A stretch of DNA of 64,000 bases from a virus, in the IMG/VR virus record IMGVR_UViG_3300047319_001872, positions 62,001 to 126,000 of that record; one strand, 5' to 3'. The translations under genes were made by a program, and so were the position numbers. Of the stretch, positions 8,615 through 15,857 are shown in pieces (position 1 is the first letter of the stretch; each line of letters starts with the position of its first letter). Under the pieces are notes generated by a model that saw nothing but the letters and a program-made list of their open reading frames with translations, did no database searches and was not told the origin of the DNA.

Positions 8615-10498
8615 TTACTGCGTTTGAGCTTCGAGCTTACGCTTGTCCTGATCGTTTTCCGGCGGAATCTCGTCGATCTCGGCCTTGGACGGCACGTTCG
8701 CTACACCCGCTTGTTCACCATTGGCTTGGTCGATGTCTTCGCCCGAACCATTGTTGCCTTCAGCGGTACCCGAGGTGGAGGTCGGCACGGTACCTTCTTC
8801 GCTGGCCGGATCAGTCGCATCCGCACTGGTCAAATCCAGCGCAGCGTCGTCCGTGCCCGTCGTGCCTGCGCCGTCTGCCAGTTCACCACCCAGTCCGTCA
8901 CCCGTGCCTGCACCATTTTCATCCGGGTCGGTGCCGTCGGTCGCGCCGGTGACGTTGCCGCCATTGGCCGTTTCTTCGCCTGCGCCTTCCGGATTGTCTT
9001 GGTCATCAGGTTTCATCATCGACGGGTCCCCAGCGGGGTTATCGATGAGGTCCACCGGGACCTTGCCATCTTCGGTCGGATCGAGCTTACCTTGGGATTC
9101 GGCTTCGGCCTTCTTTTGTTGCTGAATGGCCTGGACTTTATCTTCCGTTTGCTCTTGGGTCTGTTCCTCCTGCTGCTCTTGTTGCTCTTCAGGCGTGTCT
9201 GCCGTGGAGCCACTGTCGTCAACAGGTGGTTCGTTCCCTGCTTGCGGCTTGGTTGCCAGCTCGTCCGGGGTATCGGTAGGCTGATCCACATCCGGTTGCT
9301 CAGGCTGCTCCGGCGGTGTACCCTCTGCTTGAGCAGCGTCAGCTTCGGGCTGCTCGGCTGGGGTCGGAGCCTCGTTCGGAGCAGGCGTCTGTGCAACGGT
9401 CGAATCGACTTGCGCTGGTTCTTCAGCTTGAGCCTGTTGCGGCAGTTCCGCCGTCACGGGTTCTTGCACGGGCGCTTCCGGTTGCACTTGCAGGTTATCC
9501 GGGATACCTTGATTGAGCGCCTGATCCAGTTGTTGCTGGGGAGTGGTCGCCGTCGATGCAGCTGGCTGGGGTGCGATGTCCTGCACGGCCGGAGCGGGCG
9601 CTTCGTCGCTCGCACTGGTACGGGCTTCGAGCTGTTGCGGTTCGGCCGTATCGTTGGGCAAAGCCGGAACCGCAGTCGCCAGACCTTCATCACCGGCACT
9701 TGCCGAGCCGACAGCCGGGGCTGCAGCACCGCGCGGCAAGAACTGGTTCTTGAGCAGGAAGAACTGATCGTAGAGTTGCGTGATCTGGTTCTGCACTTCC
9801 CCGCCACCGGTACGCCCGTAGCCTTCGGGCAGGATCACGTCTTCCAGGGGAATCGGAAACTCAGGAATCGGCTGCTCACGGTTCTGCACTTCCAGATCAA
9901 TCTTGCACCACTCGAAGAACCCGTCGCCGTCAGGCTTGGGGAACATGTCGATTTCCCACTTCAGGTTCGTGCCGATAATCGGGAAGGTGTAGCGCACCTT
10001 GCGCATGCCTTGCGCAGCCAGGAACTTGAAGATCGTGAACTCGTCCTTATTGGACGGCATGGGCAACTCAATCTTGTCACCCTTTTCGTTCATCACGACT
10101 TTCGAAGTCCGCACGAACGAGGCTTCTTCTTCCTTACCGTCGAGCCAGGTCTTGCGCACGCGCATCGAACCCTTGCCCGCGATCTTCTCGCTCTTCTCGA
10201 TCCGGATTTCCCACTGTTCCTGGTTTTCCTTCGACGCGGCCTGCTCGAGGTCGGAGAAGTTCACCACGCGCGCGTAGATCGTGTGCTCGATTTCGTTGAC
10301 CGGCTGACCATTGGCGATTTCTTCCATGGCCAGATAGGGTCGACCGATCGGGTTGTGCTCGATCACGACAGGCGGGGTTGGGTACAGGTGACCGAACTCC
10401 TTGCGAAACGACATGATCAGCGCGTCTTCGTGCGAAGGCGGTTGGTTCACGTTGATAAACGCATTCTCGAGGGCCAGTCGCATCAGTTGACGGCGCAT
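8615..10498 (-). CDS. CYTH-like domain protein with long acidic disordered tail
   Basis: 627 residues from an ATG preceded by TTGGAGTAATACA; a longer open frame upstream has no ribosome site. Residues about 65-205 show the residue order of CYTH/triphosphate-tunnel proteins: EIE near 69-71, R-x-R in SMRVRKT (113-115), a Lys in TSKVVM, Arg in RKVRY, then WEID and KIDLE near the end. CYTH proteins bind or hydrolyse triphosphorylated substrates with a metal ion. A short helical linker follows (QNQITQLYDQFFLLK). Residues about 260-627 are low-complexity, rich in Glu, Gln, Pro, Asp, Thr and Ala, and surely disordered. Such a fusion is unusual. It could be an active enzyme, a nucleotide sensor or a virion scaffold-like protein. 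The CYTH call is by motif only. Confidence 0.6.
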   Translation of the reverse strand: MRRQLMRLALENAFINVNQPPSHEDALIMSFRKEFGHLYPTPPVVIEHNPIGRPYLAMEEIANGQPVNEIEHTIYARVVNFSDLEQAASKENQEQWEIRIEKSEKIAGKGSMRVRKTWLDGKEEEASFVRTSKVVMNEKGDKIELPMPSNKDEFTIFKFLAAQGMRKVRYTFPIIGTNLKWEIDMFPKPDGDGFFEWCKIDLEVQNREQPIPEFPIPLEDVILPEGYGRTGGGEVQNQITQLYDQFFLLKNQFLPRGAAAPAVGSASAGDEGLATAVPALPNDTAEPQQLEARTSASDEAPAPAVQDIAPQPAASTATTPQQQLDQALNQGIPDNLQVQPEAPVQEPVTAELPQQAQAEEPAQVDSTVAQTPAPNEAPTPAEQPEADAAQAEGTPPEQPEQPDVDQPTDTPDELATKPQAGNEPPVDDSGSTADTPEEQQEQQEEQTQEQTEDKVQAIQQQKKAEAESQGKLDPTEDGKVPVDLIDNPAGDPSMMKPDDQDNPEGAGEETANGGNVTGATDGTDPDENGAGTGDGLGGELADGAGTTGTDDAALDLTSADATDPASEEGTVPTSTSGTAEGNNGSGEDIDQANGEQAGVANVPSKAEIDEIPPENDQDKRKLEAQTQ

Positions 10499-10526
10499 TG
10501 TATTACTCCAATTGTTACACGCTGGT

Positions 10527-11021
10527 TTACTCGTTTCCGCCAGCAGTGATGACGGTAAGCACTTCTTTGGCAGTGTGCCAAAGGGCGACCAGAGCGGGGT
10601 TGTTAGCAGCATGACCTTCACGGACGGCAACTATCGCCGTCGCCCCAGTCACGATCAGGATGACGGCCGCGGCGAGGAGAAAGGCCACTTTCATGAGGAA
10701 GATCTTCAGCTTGTGCTCTTCCTGATCCTCCGTCTCGGCCTCGGGCTTCGGGATTGGCGAACCCGGCAGGGGACCAGGAAGCTCACCGCTTGCTTGCAGG
10801 TACACATACAGCAGTTCGACTTGGTCTTCGGAGTCCATCGCGAGGATGGCCTCCTTCAACTCTCGTCCGGTTGACAGAGGTGTCATGTTCGGCAGCTCAT
10901 CGACATGCGCAACCTTCTTGTTGTAGGCTTCTACCAAGACGTCCACCGGCAGACGTCCTGGCTTGTGATCCGAAACCGCTCGCGTGTCGCTGATCCCCTT
11001 AAGGACGCGTTCCACTAACAT
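10527..11021 (-). CDS. Single-pass membrane protein, possible lysis-cassette member
   Basis: 164 residues. Starting at the ATG of MLVERVLKG is supported by an AAGGGGCAAGC ribosome site; the gene overlaps the upstream lipoprotein by 23 bases. The N-terminal 100 residues are soluble and end in an acidic, Pro-rich linker (PIPKPEAETEDQEEHK). A strong transmembrane helix follows (FLLAAAVILIVTGATAIVAV), then about 25 residues. Its place directly after the lipoprotein and inner-membrane protein suggests a part in lysis, perhaps a holin-like or regulatory protein, but one helix behind a large cytoplasmic domain is not a typical holin. Confidence 0.65.
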   Translation of the reverse strand: MLVERVLKGISDTRAVSDHKPGRLPVDVLVEAYNKKVAHVDELPNMTPLSTGRELKEAILAMDSEDQVELLYVYLQASGELPGPLPGSPIPKPEAETEDQEEHKLKIFLMKVAFLLAAAVILIVTGATAIVAVREGHAANNPALVALWHTAKEVLTVITAGGNE

Positions 11022-11331
11022 TGCTTGCCCCTTGCGGAGATGCCGCAAAGACGGCGTTGTTCTGCGTTTTCCAATCCTGCAAGGAACTCAGGTGACGATT
11101 GGCCGTGGCAACGTTTGCCGTTTGCGCGTCGTACTTCGATTCCCACAGGTCGCTGCGCTGCTTCCAGGATAACGTACCGTAGCTCGTTTGATCGGGCGGT
11201 GTTTCCACCGTGGCTTTGACGAGCAGTGCATCGGGCGGACCGATGTACATGTTCTTCAGTTCCGGCACACAGGTTTGCGCACACCCCGCCAGGCTTGCCG
11301 TTACCAGCACAGCCAGGATTGTCTTTTTCAT
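10999..11331 (-). CDS. Outer-membrane lipoprotein, putative o-spanin
   Basis: 110 residues beginning MKKTILAVLVTASLAGCAQ: a short signal peptide ending in a lipobox LAGC, so the mature protein would start with a lipidated Cys. The residue after Cys is Ala, compatible with outer-membrane sorting. The rest is a small periplasmic domain. It lies 16 bases downstream of a gene for an inner-membrane-anchored periplasmic protein, the usual order of a two-component spanin that joins inner and outer membranes in the last step of lysis. The start was moved from an upstream ATG to the signal peptide. The spanin role is inferred from this pairing. Confidence 0.65.
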   Translation of the reverse strand: MKKTILAVLVTASLAGCAQTCVPELKNMYIGPPDALLVKATVETPPDQTSYGTLSWKQRSDLWESKYDAQTANVATANRHLSSLQDWKTQNNAVFAASPQGASNVSGTRP

Positions 11332-11347
11332 GATGGTCTCTCGCTTC

Positions 11348-11893
11348 TTACTGAGCTTGCGGCAGTGCTGCGCACTTGGCGTCAGCGTTGTCAATGGCCG
11401 CACAATACTTCATCCAACTCCCCGTGAGTTGAACGGCGCTTACTTCGGCGTCATGCCCGACGGGCACAACGTCACCGGCTTGATCACTGGTAATGGTCTT
11501 CACCGGCACCACTGGTTTAGGTTTAACTGCGCTCGACGCCGTGCCCGCCGACGACGTAGCCGGAGCGACGACACTGGTCGTCGGATTGGCGTACTTCGAA
11601 TCGATCTGCTTGGTCTGGTCTGCGACCCAGGCGTCGATCTTGCTTCCCGTGGCAGCTGCTGCTTGATCGGCCTTCACCGACGAAGCTACCACCGTATCCG
11701 TGACCGCAGCCGTACTGGCCTGCTGAACGATCGTGGTGGCTTGGCCTTTGATGACCACAGCGTCTGAACCGATCTTCTGGTTATCACTGAGCACGGTGTG
11801 ATACTCGTGCACTGCGAACCAGCCGAGCAGTCCAATAACCGCGATAATTGCTGCCCCGATCGCGAGTTTGACTTGCCATGTGAGGGTGCTCAT
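11348..11893 (-). CDS. Inner-membrane-anchored periplasmic protein, putative i-spanin
   Basis: 181 residues: N-terminal transmembrane segment (about residues 9-28, LAIGAAIIAVIGLLGWFAV), then an Ala, Gln, Thr and Val-rich stretch likely to be helical or coiled, a Pro/Ser/Ala linker near 115-135 and a short Cys-containing C-terminus. This topology (N-in, C-out) with a following lipoprotein gene matches Rz/Rz1-type spanins. Its ATGA start overlaps the end of the RuvC-like gene by 4 bases, so the two are translationally coupled. No muramidase or endopeptidase is visible nearby. Confidence 0.6.
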   Translation of the reverse strand: MSTLTWQVKLAIGAAIIAVIGLLGWFAVHEYHTVLSDNQKIGSDAVVIKGQATTIVQQASTAAVTDTVVASSVKADQAAAATGSKIDAWVADQTKQIDSKYANPTTSVVAPATSSAGTASSAVKPKPVVPVKTITSDQAGDVVPVGHDAEVSAVQLTGSWMKYCAAIDNADAKCAALPQAQ

Positions 11894-12468
11894 CTGTGTT
11901 GCTCCCGTAGGATTTTAAGTCGACAGTACGCCACGGCGAGCGCGTCGATTGAGTGCTCATCCAGCATCTCAAGCGGCACCGGTCCGTTATAGTTTAAATC
12001 CGGTAGGCGCGCGAGTGCTGCCTTGACTTCATCCTTCTTGGCGTGTGAGGTAGCCCCCACGGCCTTCTTGACGCTAGGTGGGTCGATCATAAAGAGCGAC
12101 AGCCAGCAGTCGTATCGCCATAAGGCACTCCGGATCGCATCGACAGTTTCTGTCAATGCGCCGTATGCCTGAGGTCGAAATTGACTGTAAAACGGAGACT
12201 CTGATGCAACCAGGTTAGGACGGTAATACTCGAAGATTTCCACCAGGTTATCTTCGTGGGCTGCAATGCGCTCAGCCCGTGCACCATGGGTGTCGCCAAA
12301 CCAGGTGTCTTTCGCCAGTTTCGACCCGACGAAAGTAAACGCAGTGCTCTCGATAATTTCGAGCTTCACTACGTCTACTCTCAAGGCACCCATTCCAAGT
12401 GTCTCACTGCCAGGGTCGATACCGACGATGCATCCGATGGGGGATGCACCTTCCGGTATTACTAACAT
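11890..12468 (-). CDS. RuvC-like Holliday junction resolvase
   Basis: 192 residues with an RNase H-like fold signature. The first catalytic Asp lies in VGIDPGSETLG (Asp18), the Glu in NLVASESPFY (Glu90), and the C-terminal acidic cluster in LDEHSIDALAVAY (Asp170, Asp175), matching the RuvC order and spacing. It would cut four-way DNA junctions formed in recombination and debranch concatemers before packaging. Length is close to cellular RuvC. It is placed among structural and lysis genes rather than with the helicases, which fits a late role in genome resolution. Confidence 0.85.
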   Translation of the reverse strand: MLVIPEGASPIGCIVGIDPGSETLGMGALRVDVVKLEIIESTAFTFVGSKLAKDTWFGDTHGARAERIAAHEDNLVEIFEYYRPNLVASESPFYSQFRPQAYGALTETVDAIRSALWRYDCWLSLFMIDPPSVKKAVGATSHAKKDEVKAALARLPDLNYNGPVPLEMLDEHSIDALAVAYCRLKILREQHR

Positions 12469-12477
12469 GCCTTAGCC

Positions 12478-13362
12478 TCAGCTGGTGGTAGTCTGCGAAC
12501 CCGTGGTCGTGCCCGTCCCGGAGGTGAGCTTGTACAGGGGTTCCACCGCACCACAGTCGACCACGTTCTCGACGCCATCTTGGCTGAAGTTCAGCGCATA
12601 GAAGGTGTTGATAAACGTATCCACTTGCGCGGCGATGACTTCCTTAAAGTTGAACGTGGGTTGCCCCGATCCCCCCACTGCAATGACCTTGTCCACGCCG
12701 GAGACCAGCGCAATCTCGGAAACGATCGCAGCGTTCGGATCACCATAAATGATGTTCGCGACGTTCAAAATTTCCGTGACGTCATCGGCCGTGAGCGTAA
12801 TGGGCACCGGTGCCGAGGCCATCACGTAGTCGCCGGTGGCCACATTCACGCCGGTGGGCGACAGGGCTTGCGGGTTCGGATTCAGATTGGACGTGTCGGG
12901 CTGGAAGGGCGTGGTCGTGACCGAGCCATCCGCATTGATCGTCTTGTACTGCATCGATACCGCTACGCCCGTAAAGTCGATGCGCTTCAGGTAGTAGGCG
13001 ATGTAATTGACGCCGTTGTGCGTTTCTGCCACTCGCAGACCGTACGCCGCTTGTTGGGCTGACGTCAAATCGTTGGTGGGTTCACGCAGCACAAACGGCA
13101 GGTGGTTGTAAAGCGCTGCGTCGGTCGTCAAGTGCTGGATCGGCTCAGGGATGTACAACCCGTTAGTGATGTTCAGCTTGTGACCGCCATTACCGATCGC
13201 AAAGTAACGGCAGGTCGGCAGCACCCCGGAGTTGGGCAGAACGCCCGGCTGCACTTGAAACTTTTCATTCAGCGTGCTGTTGGTAGCCAGTGCAAACGGC
13301 AGCCCCAAGAGCTGGCACGACTGCAGATAGCTGCCGTACACGGTGCGTACGATATTGTCCAT
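12478..13362 (-). CDS. Probable virion (tail/baseplate) structural protein
   Basis: 294 residues with no membrane segment. It is rich in Asn, Thr, Val and Pro, with beta-like patterns (YFAIGNGGHKLNI, VAVSMQYKTINADGSV). A central region has helices (ADDVTEILNVANIIYG) and the C-terminal tail is Gly/Thr-rich. It forms a unit with the larger structural gene upstream (66-base gap) and the resolvase downstream (9-base gap). Composition and context suggest a baseplate or neck component. I do not recognise a named family. Confidence 0.7.
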   Translation of the reverse strand: MDNIVRTVYGSYLQSCQLLGLPFALATNSTLNEKFQVQPGVLPNSGVLPTCRYFAIGNGGHKLNITNGLYIPEPIQHLTTDAALYNHLPFVLREPTNDLTSAQQAAYGLRVAETHNGVNYIAYYLKRIDFTGVAVSMQYKTINADGSVTTTPFQPDTSNLNPNPQALSPTGVNVATGDYVMASAPVPITLTADDVTEILNVANIIYGDPNAAIVSEIALVSGVDKVIAVGGSGQPTFNFKEVIAAQVDTFINTFYALNFSQDGVENVVDCGAVEPLYKLTSGTGTTTGSQTTTS

Positions 13363-13428
13363 TCTCTTACCTGAAAAAGGGTGGCACAGATTACTTAATC
13401 ACACTATTTGCGATCAATTGGCCCGTGC

Positions 13429-15789
13429 TTAAAAGCCGTCGAGGTCGAGCTGCGGAATGACGTTAATCGTTCCATCGGGCTGGTGGTAAATCAGACCAGT
13501 GAGATGCCCGGCACGAATTACACTCGACAGAGTTGTCGTTTGGGTATCCGGCACTGTGGGCTGGAAGTCATTGCCCCAGATGTCCGTGATCTTTTGTTGC
13601 TCGCCTGCGGGCAGGGTCAGCCAGTCACACAAGCCCGGCACTACAATCGCCTGGCTGGGGTTAGGGGCAGCGCAGTCGCAGTCATGCATCCGAAAGCGCA
13701 CCTTACCTGCATTGAGGAAGGTGTGCTGCAAGTTGCTGCTGACTTCGTGCCATGGATTCTTGATCGCCAGTGTTACGTGGTTGGCCATGGACACATGTCG
13801 ATCATGGATCGGCGTGTACTTGGTCACCTGGTTCTCAAGCGAGTTCTTAAAGTGCGGGTGTTGATCGAGCGCCCGTACTCCCAGATCTGTGGCATCCATC
13901 TCGTTGGCCTGATGGCCGCGCGCATCCCCGACCCGAATCGCTGCCCACTCACCGGGCACAATAGTCGAATCGTTGATGGTGGACATGAATTGAATCGAGT
14001 AGCTCGAGAGCTGCTCCATCATGCCAATCATCGCCTTCTGGATGTTCGCGACGCTGGGCGTCGTGATGAGATCCTGACCCGTGGCGTGTGCGACGATTTC
14101 CGCGTAGAGCGAACCCCACTCGGTTTGTGTGAATGCGGCGACATCCAGGTTGCGCGCTGCAAACCAAGCCGAGTAGTTATCGCCCGGATCAGCGACGTAG
14201 CACAGATTGTCGCTCCACAACAGCGAGGTGGCGTTCTTCACATAGCCGCGCACTTCCATGTGTTCCTGATACGACACCAACCCGTCTTGCTGATTGGCTG
14301 CCGTATAGATCTGCTGACACAGGGTGTAGAATGCCTCGGTCGAGAGGAAAGTCGACGACGGCTTGATCAGCGGCATCAGGTCATGAATCTCCTGCAGCGT
14401 CGCACGATCCACCTTGCTCATGTCGCAGACCGCCGCCATGGCATCGACGCTGGGCACCGGCAGGCGCGGCACGCGCTGCGCGAACATCGGCGGGATCACA
14501 TCCAGCGTAATCCCAATCGACGCGTTCAGCGCGTACCAGGCGAGACAAAACGCATCCTTCGCAAACAAGGGCACCGTTTCACCGGTGGCCGGGTTGGTGA
14601 ACTGCACCGCCGAGTTGTAATACCCGAGGCTCGAGAGCCACAACCAGTTGTTGACCAGGATCTCGGAGAGCGGATACTTAACGCTACCCGTGTAGTCGAT
14701 CATCGACGATTCAAGCGCCTTGGTCGGCAACTCATTGGAGAGCGAATTTTGCATCGCCTCCAGAATCTTCGGCTCGTAGTCGCCCTCGTACTTCTCATTG
14801 TCACGCGCAACGGGCCGTTCCTTGATCAGCATCTCGTCCAAGCTGATCTCGTTGATGCTATCGAGGTTGTAGCCCAGATTGACCGGGTCGCGGGTGAACG
14901 TGATGGTCGGATAGAGATCCGCGGGCATCTTAGACACGTCATGGCGCATCGTGTACTTTGCCAGGGGCAAATTACGCTCGGTCATGATATGGTCCACGAG
15001 CCACTCGAAGATCTCCGACTGCCCGGCGTTACGCTCCAGGTAGTTGATGTTCCGATATAGTTCGAGCGACTGTTTGGTCGTCAGCTGGTCGAGGTACAGA
15101 TCGAGCAGGCCATGACTCAAGAGGTACTGCCGCACGTGAAAGCTATGCGCCTCATGGGTCTTACAGGCTTCCAGGCGCAGCGACAAAATCACCTGCGGCA
15201 GCAGTGCGTACATGATCCCCAAGGTGAACGGGGTGTACATGTCGTCCGAGACCGTGTAGGCGAGATTCACCCAACGCGTTTTGAATCCATCGATCCAGCG
15301 CTGCAGCTTGTCGATGAGGCTGTACTCATTGAATTCGACCAGGCTGCTCGGGTAGGCTAAGATCTTCCCATCGGCGGCCGTGATGGCATCGTCGATGTCA
15401 ACCGGATTCAAGATCCCGTTGATCAAGGTGACCTGGGTCGGATACTGCGCCACCAGGGCCAGATAGTCACGTTGGCCAAACTGGTAGGCCTTCGCAGTCG
15501 CGCGGTGCAGCGCCAGATTTTCGACTGTGAATTCGATCGTTTCCAGCGTGTCCATCGAGACGACATACATCATCGTGTCGGCGAAGTGATACTGGCCAGA
15601 TAAATTCATATAGTAGCGCCACGTCGTGGGGTCCAGGTCATTGACCTGATCCACCCCGTAAACGCCGCTAATATACGTGTTAATTGCATCAGCCGTGGCT
15701 GACGACTTGACGACAATGTATCGGGCCAACGCGAGTACACTGTCGAGATAGACCTGATACTGATTCGAGGTACTAGTTGTCGCGGCCAT
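13429..15789 (-). CDS. Large probable virion structural protein
   Basis: 786 residues, divergent from the portal gene, which begins 68 bases away on the other strand. It is mainly helical with repeated aromatic residues, no signal peptide and no transmembrane helix. A short Cys-rich stretch near the C-terminus (FRMHDCDCAAPN) could bind metal or form disulphides. No enzymatic motif was found. Size and location between the portal and another structural gene suggest a tail, neck or baseplate protein. Confidence 0.72.
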   Translation of the reverse strand: MAATTSTSNQYQVYLDSVLALARYIVVKSSATADAINTYISGVYGVDQVNDLDPTTWRYYMNLSGQYHFADTMMYVVSMDTLETIEFTVENLALHRATAKAYQFGQRDYLALVAQYPTQVTLINGILNPVDIDDAITAADGKILAYPSSLVEFNEYSLIDKLQRWIDGFKTRWVNLAYTVSDDMYTPFTLGIMYALLPQVILSLRLEACKTHEAHSFHVRQYLLSHGLLDLYLDQLTTKQSLELYRNINYLERNAGQSEIFEWLVDHIMTERNLPLAKYTMRHDVSKMPADLYPTITFTRDPVNLGYNLDSINEISLDEMLIKERPVARDNEKYEGDYEPKILEAMQNSLSNELPTKALESSMIDYTGSVKYPLSEILVNNWLWLSSLGYYNSAVQFTNPATGETVPLFAKDAFCLAWYALNASIGITLDVIPPMFAQRVPRLPVPSVDAMAAVCDMSKVDRATLQEIHDLMPLIKPSSTFLSTEAFYTLCQQIYTAANQQDGLVSYQEHMEVRGYVKNATSLLWSDNLCYVADPGDNYSAWFAARNLDVAAFTQTEWGSLYAEIVAHATGQDLITTPSVANIQKAMIGMMEQLSSYSIQFMSTINDSTIVPGEWAAIRVGDARGHQANEMDATDLGVRALDQHPHFKNSLENQVTKYTPIHDRHVSMANHVTLAIKNPWHEVSSNLQHTFLNAGKVRFRMHDCDCAAPNPSQAIVVPGLCDWLTLPAGEQQKITDIWGNDFQPTVPDTQTTTLSSVIRAGHLTGLIYHQPDGTINVIPQLDLDGF

Positions 15790-15857
15790 AACGGCGCCCC
15801 TTATTTCAATAACATGCAGTCCTTGTTTTTCAAGGGCTATCTTTCGTTGAGGTTCAA

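Noticed and set aside
8600-10549. 649-residue plus-strand open frame
   Set aside because: Shadow of the CYTH-like gene; the repetitive composition comes from the acidic tail codons on the other strand.
13408-15060. 550-residue plus-strand open frame
   Set aside because: Shadow of the structural gene on the minus strand; no ribosome site.
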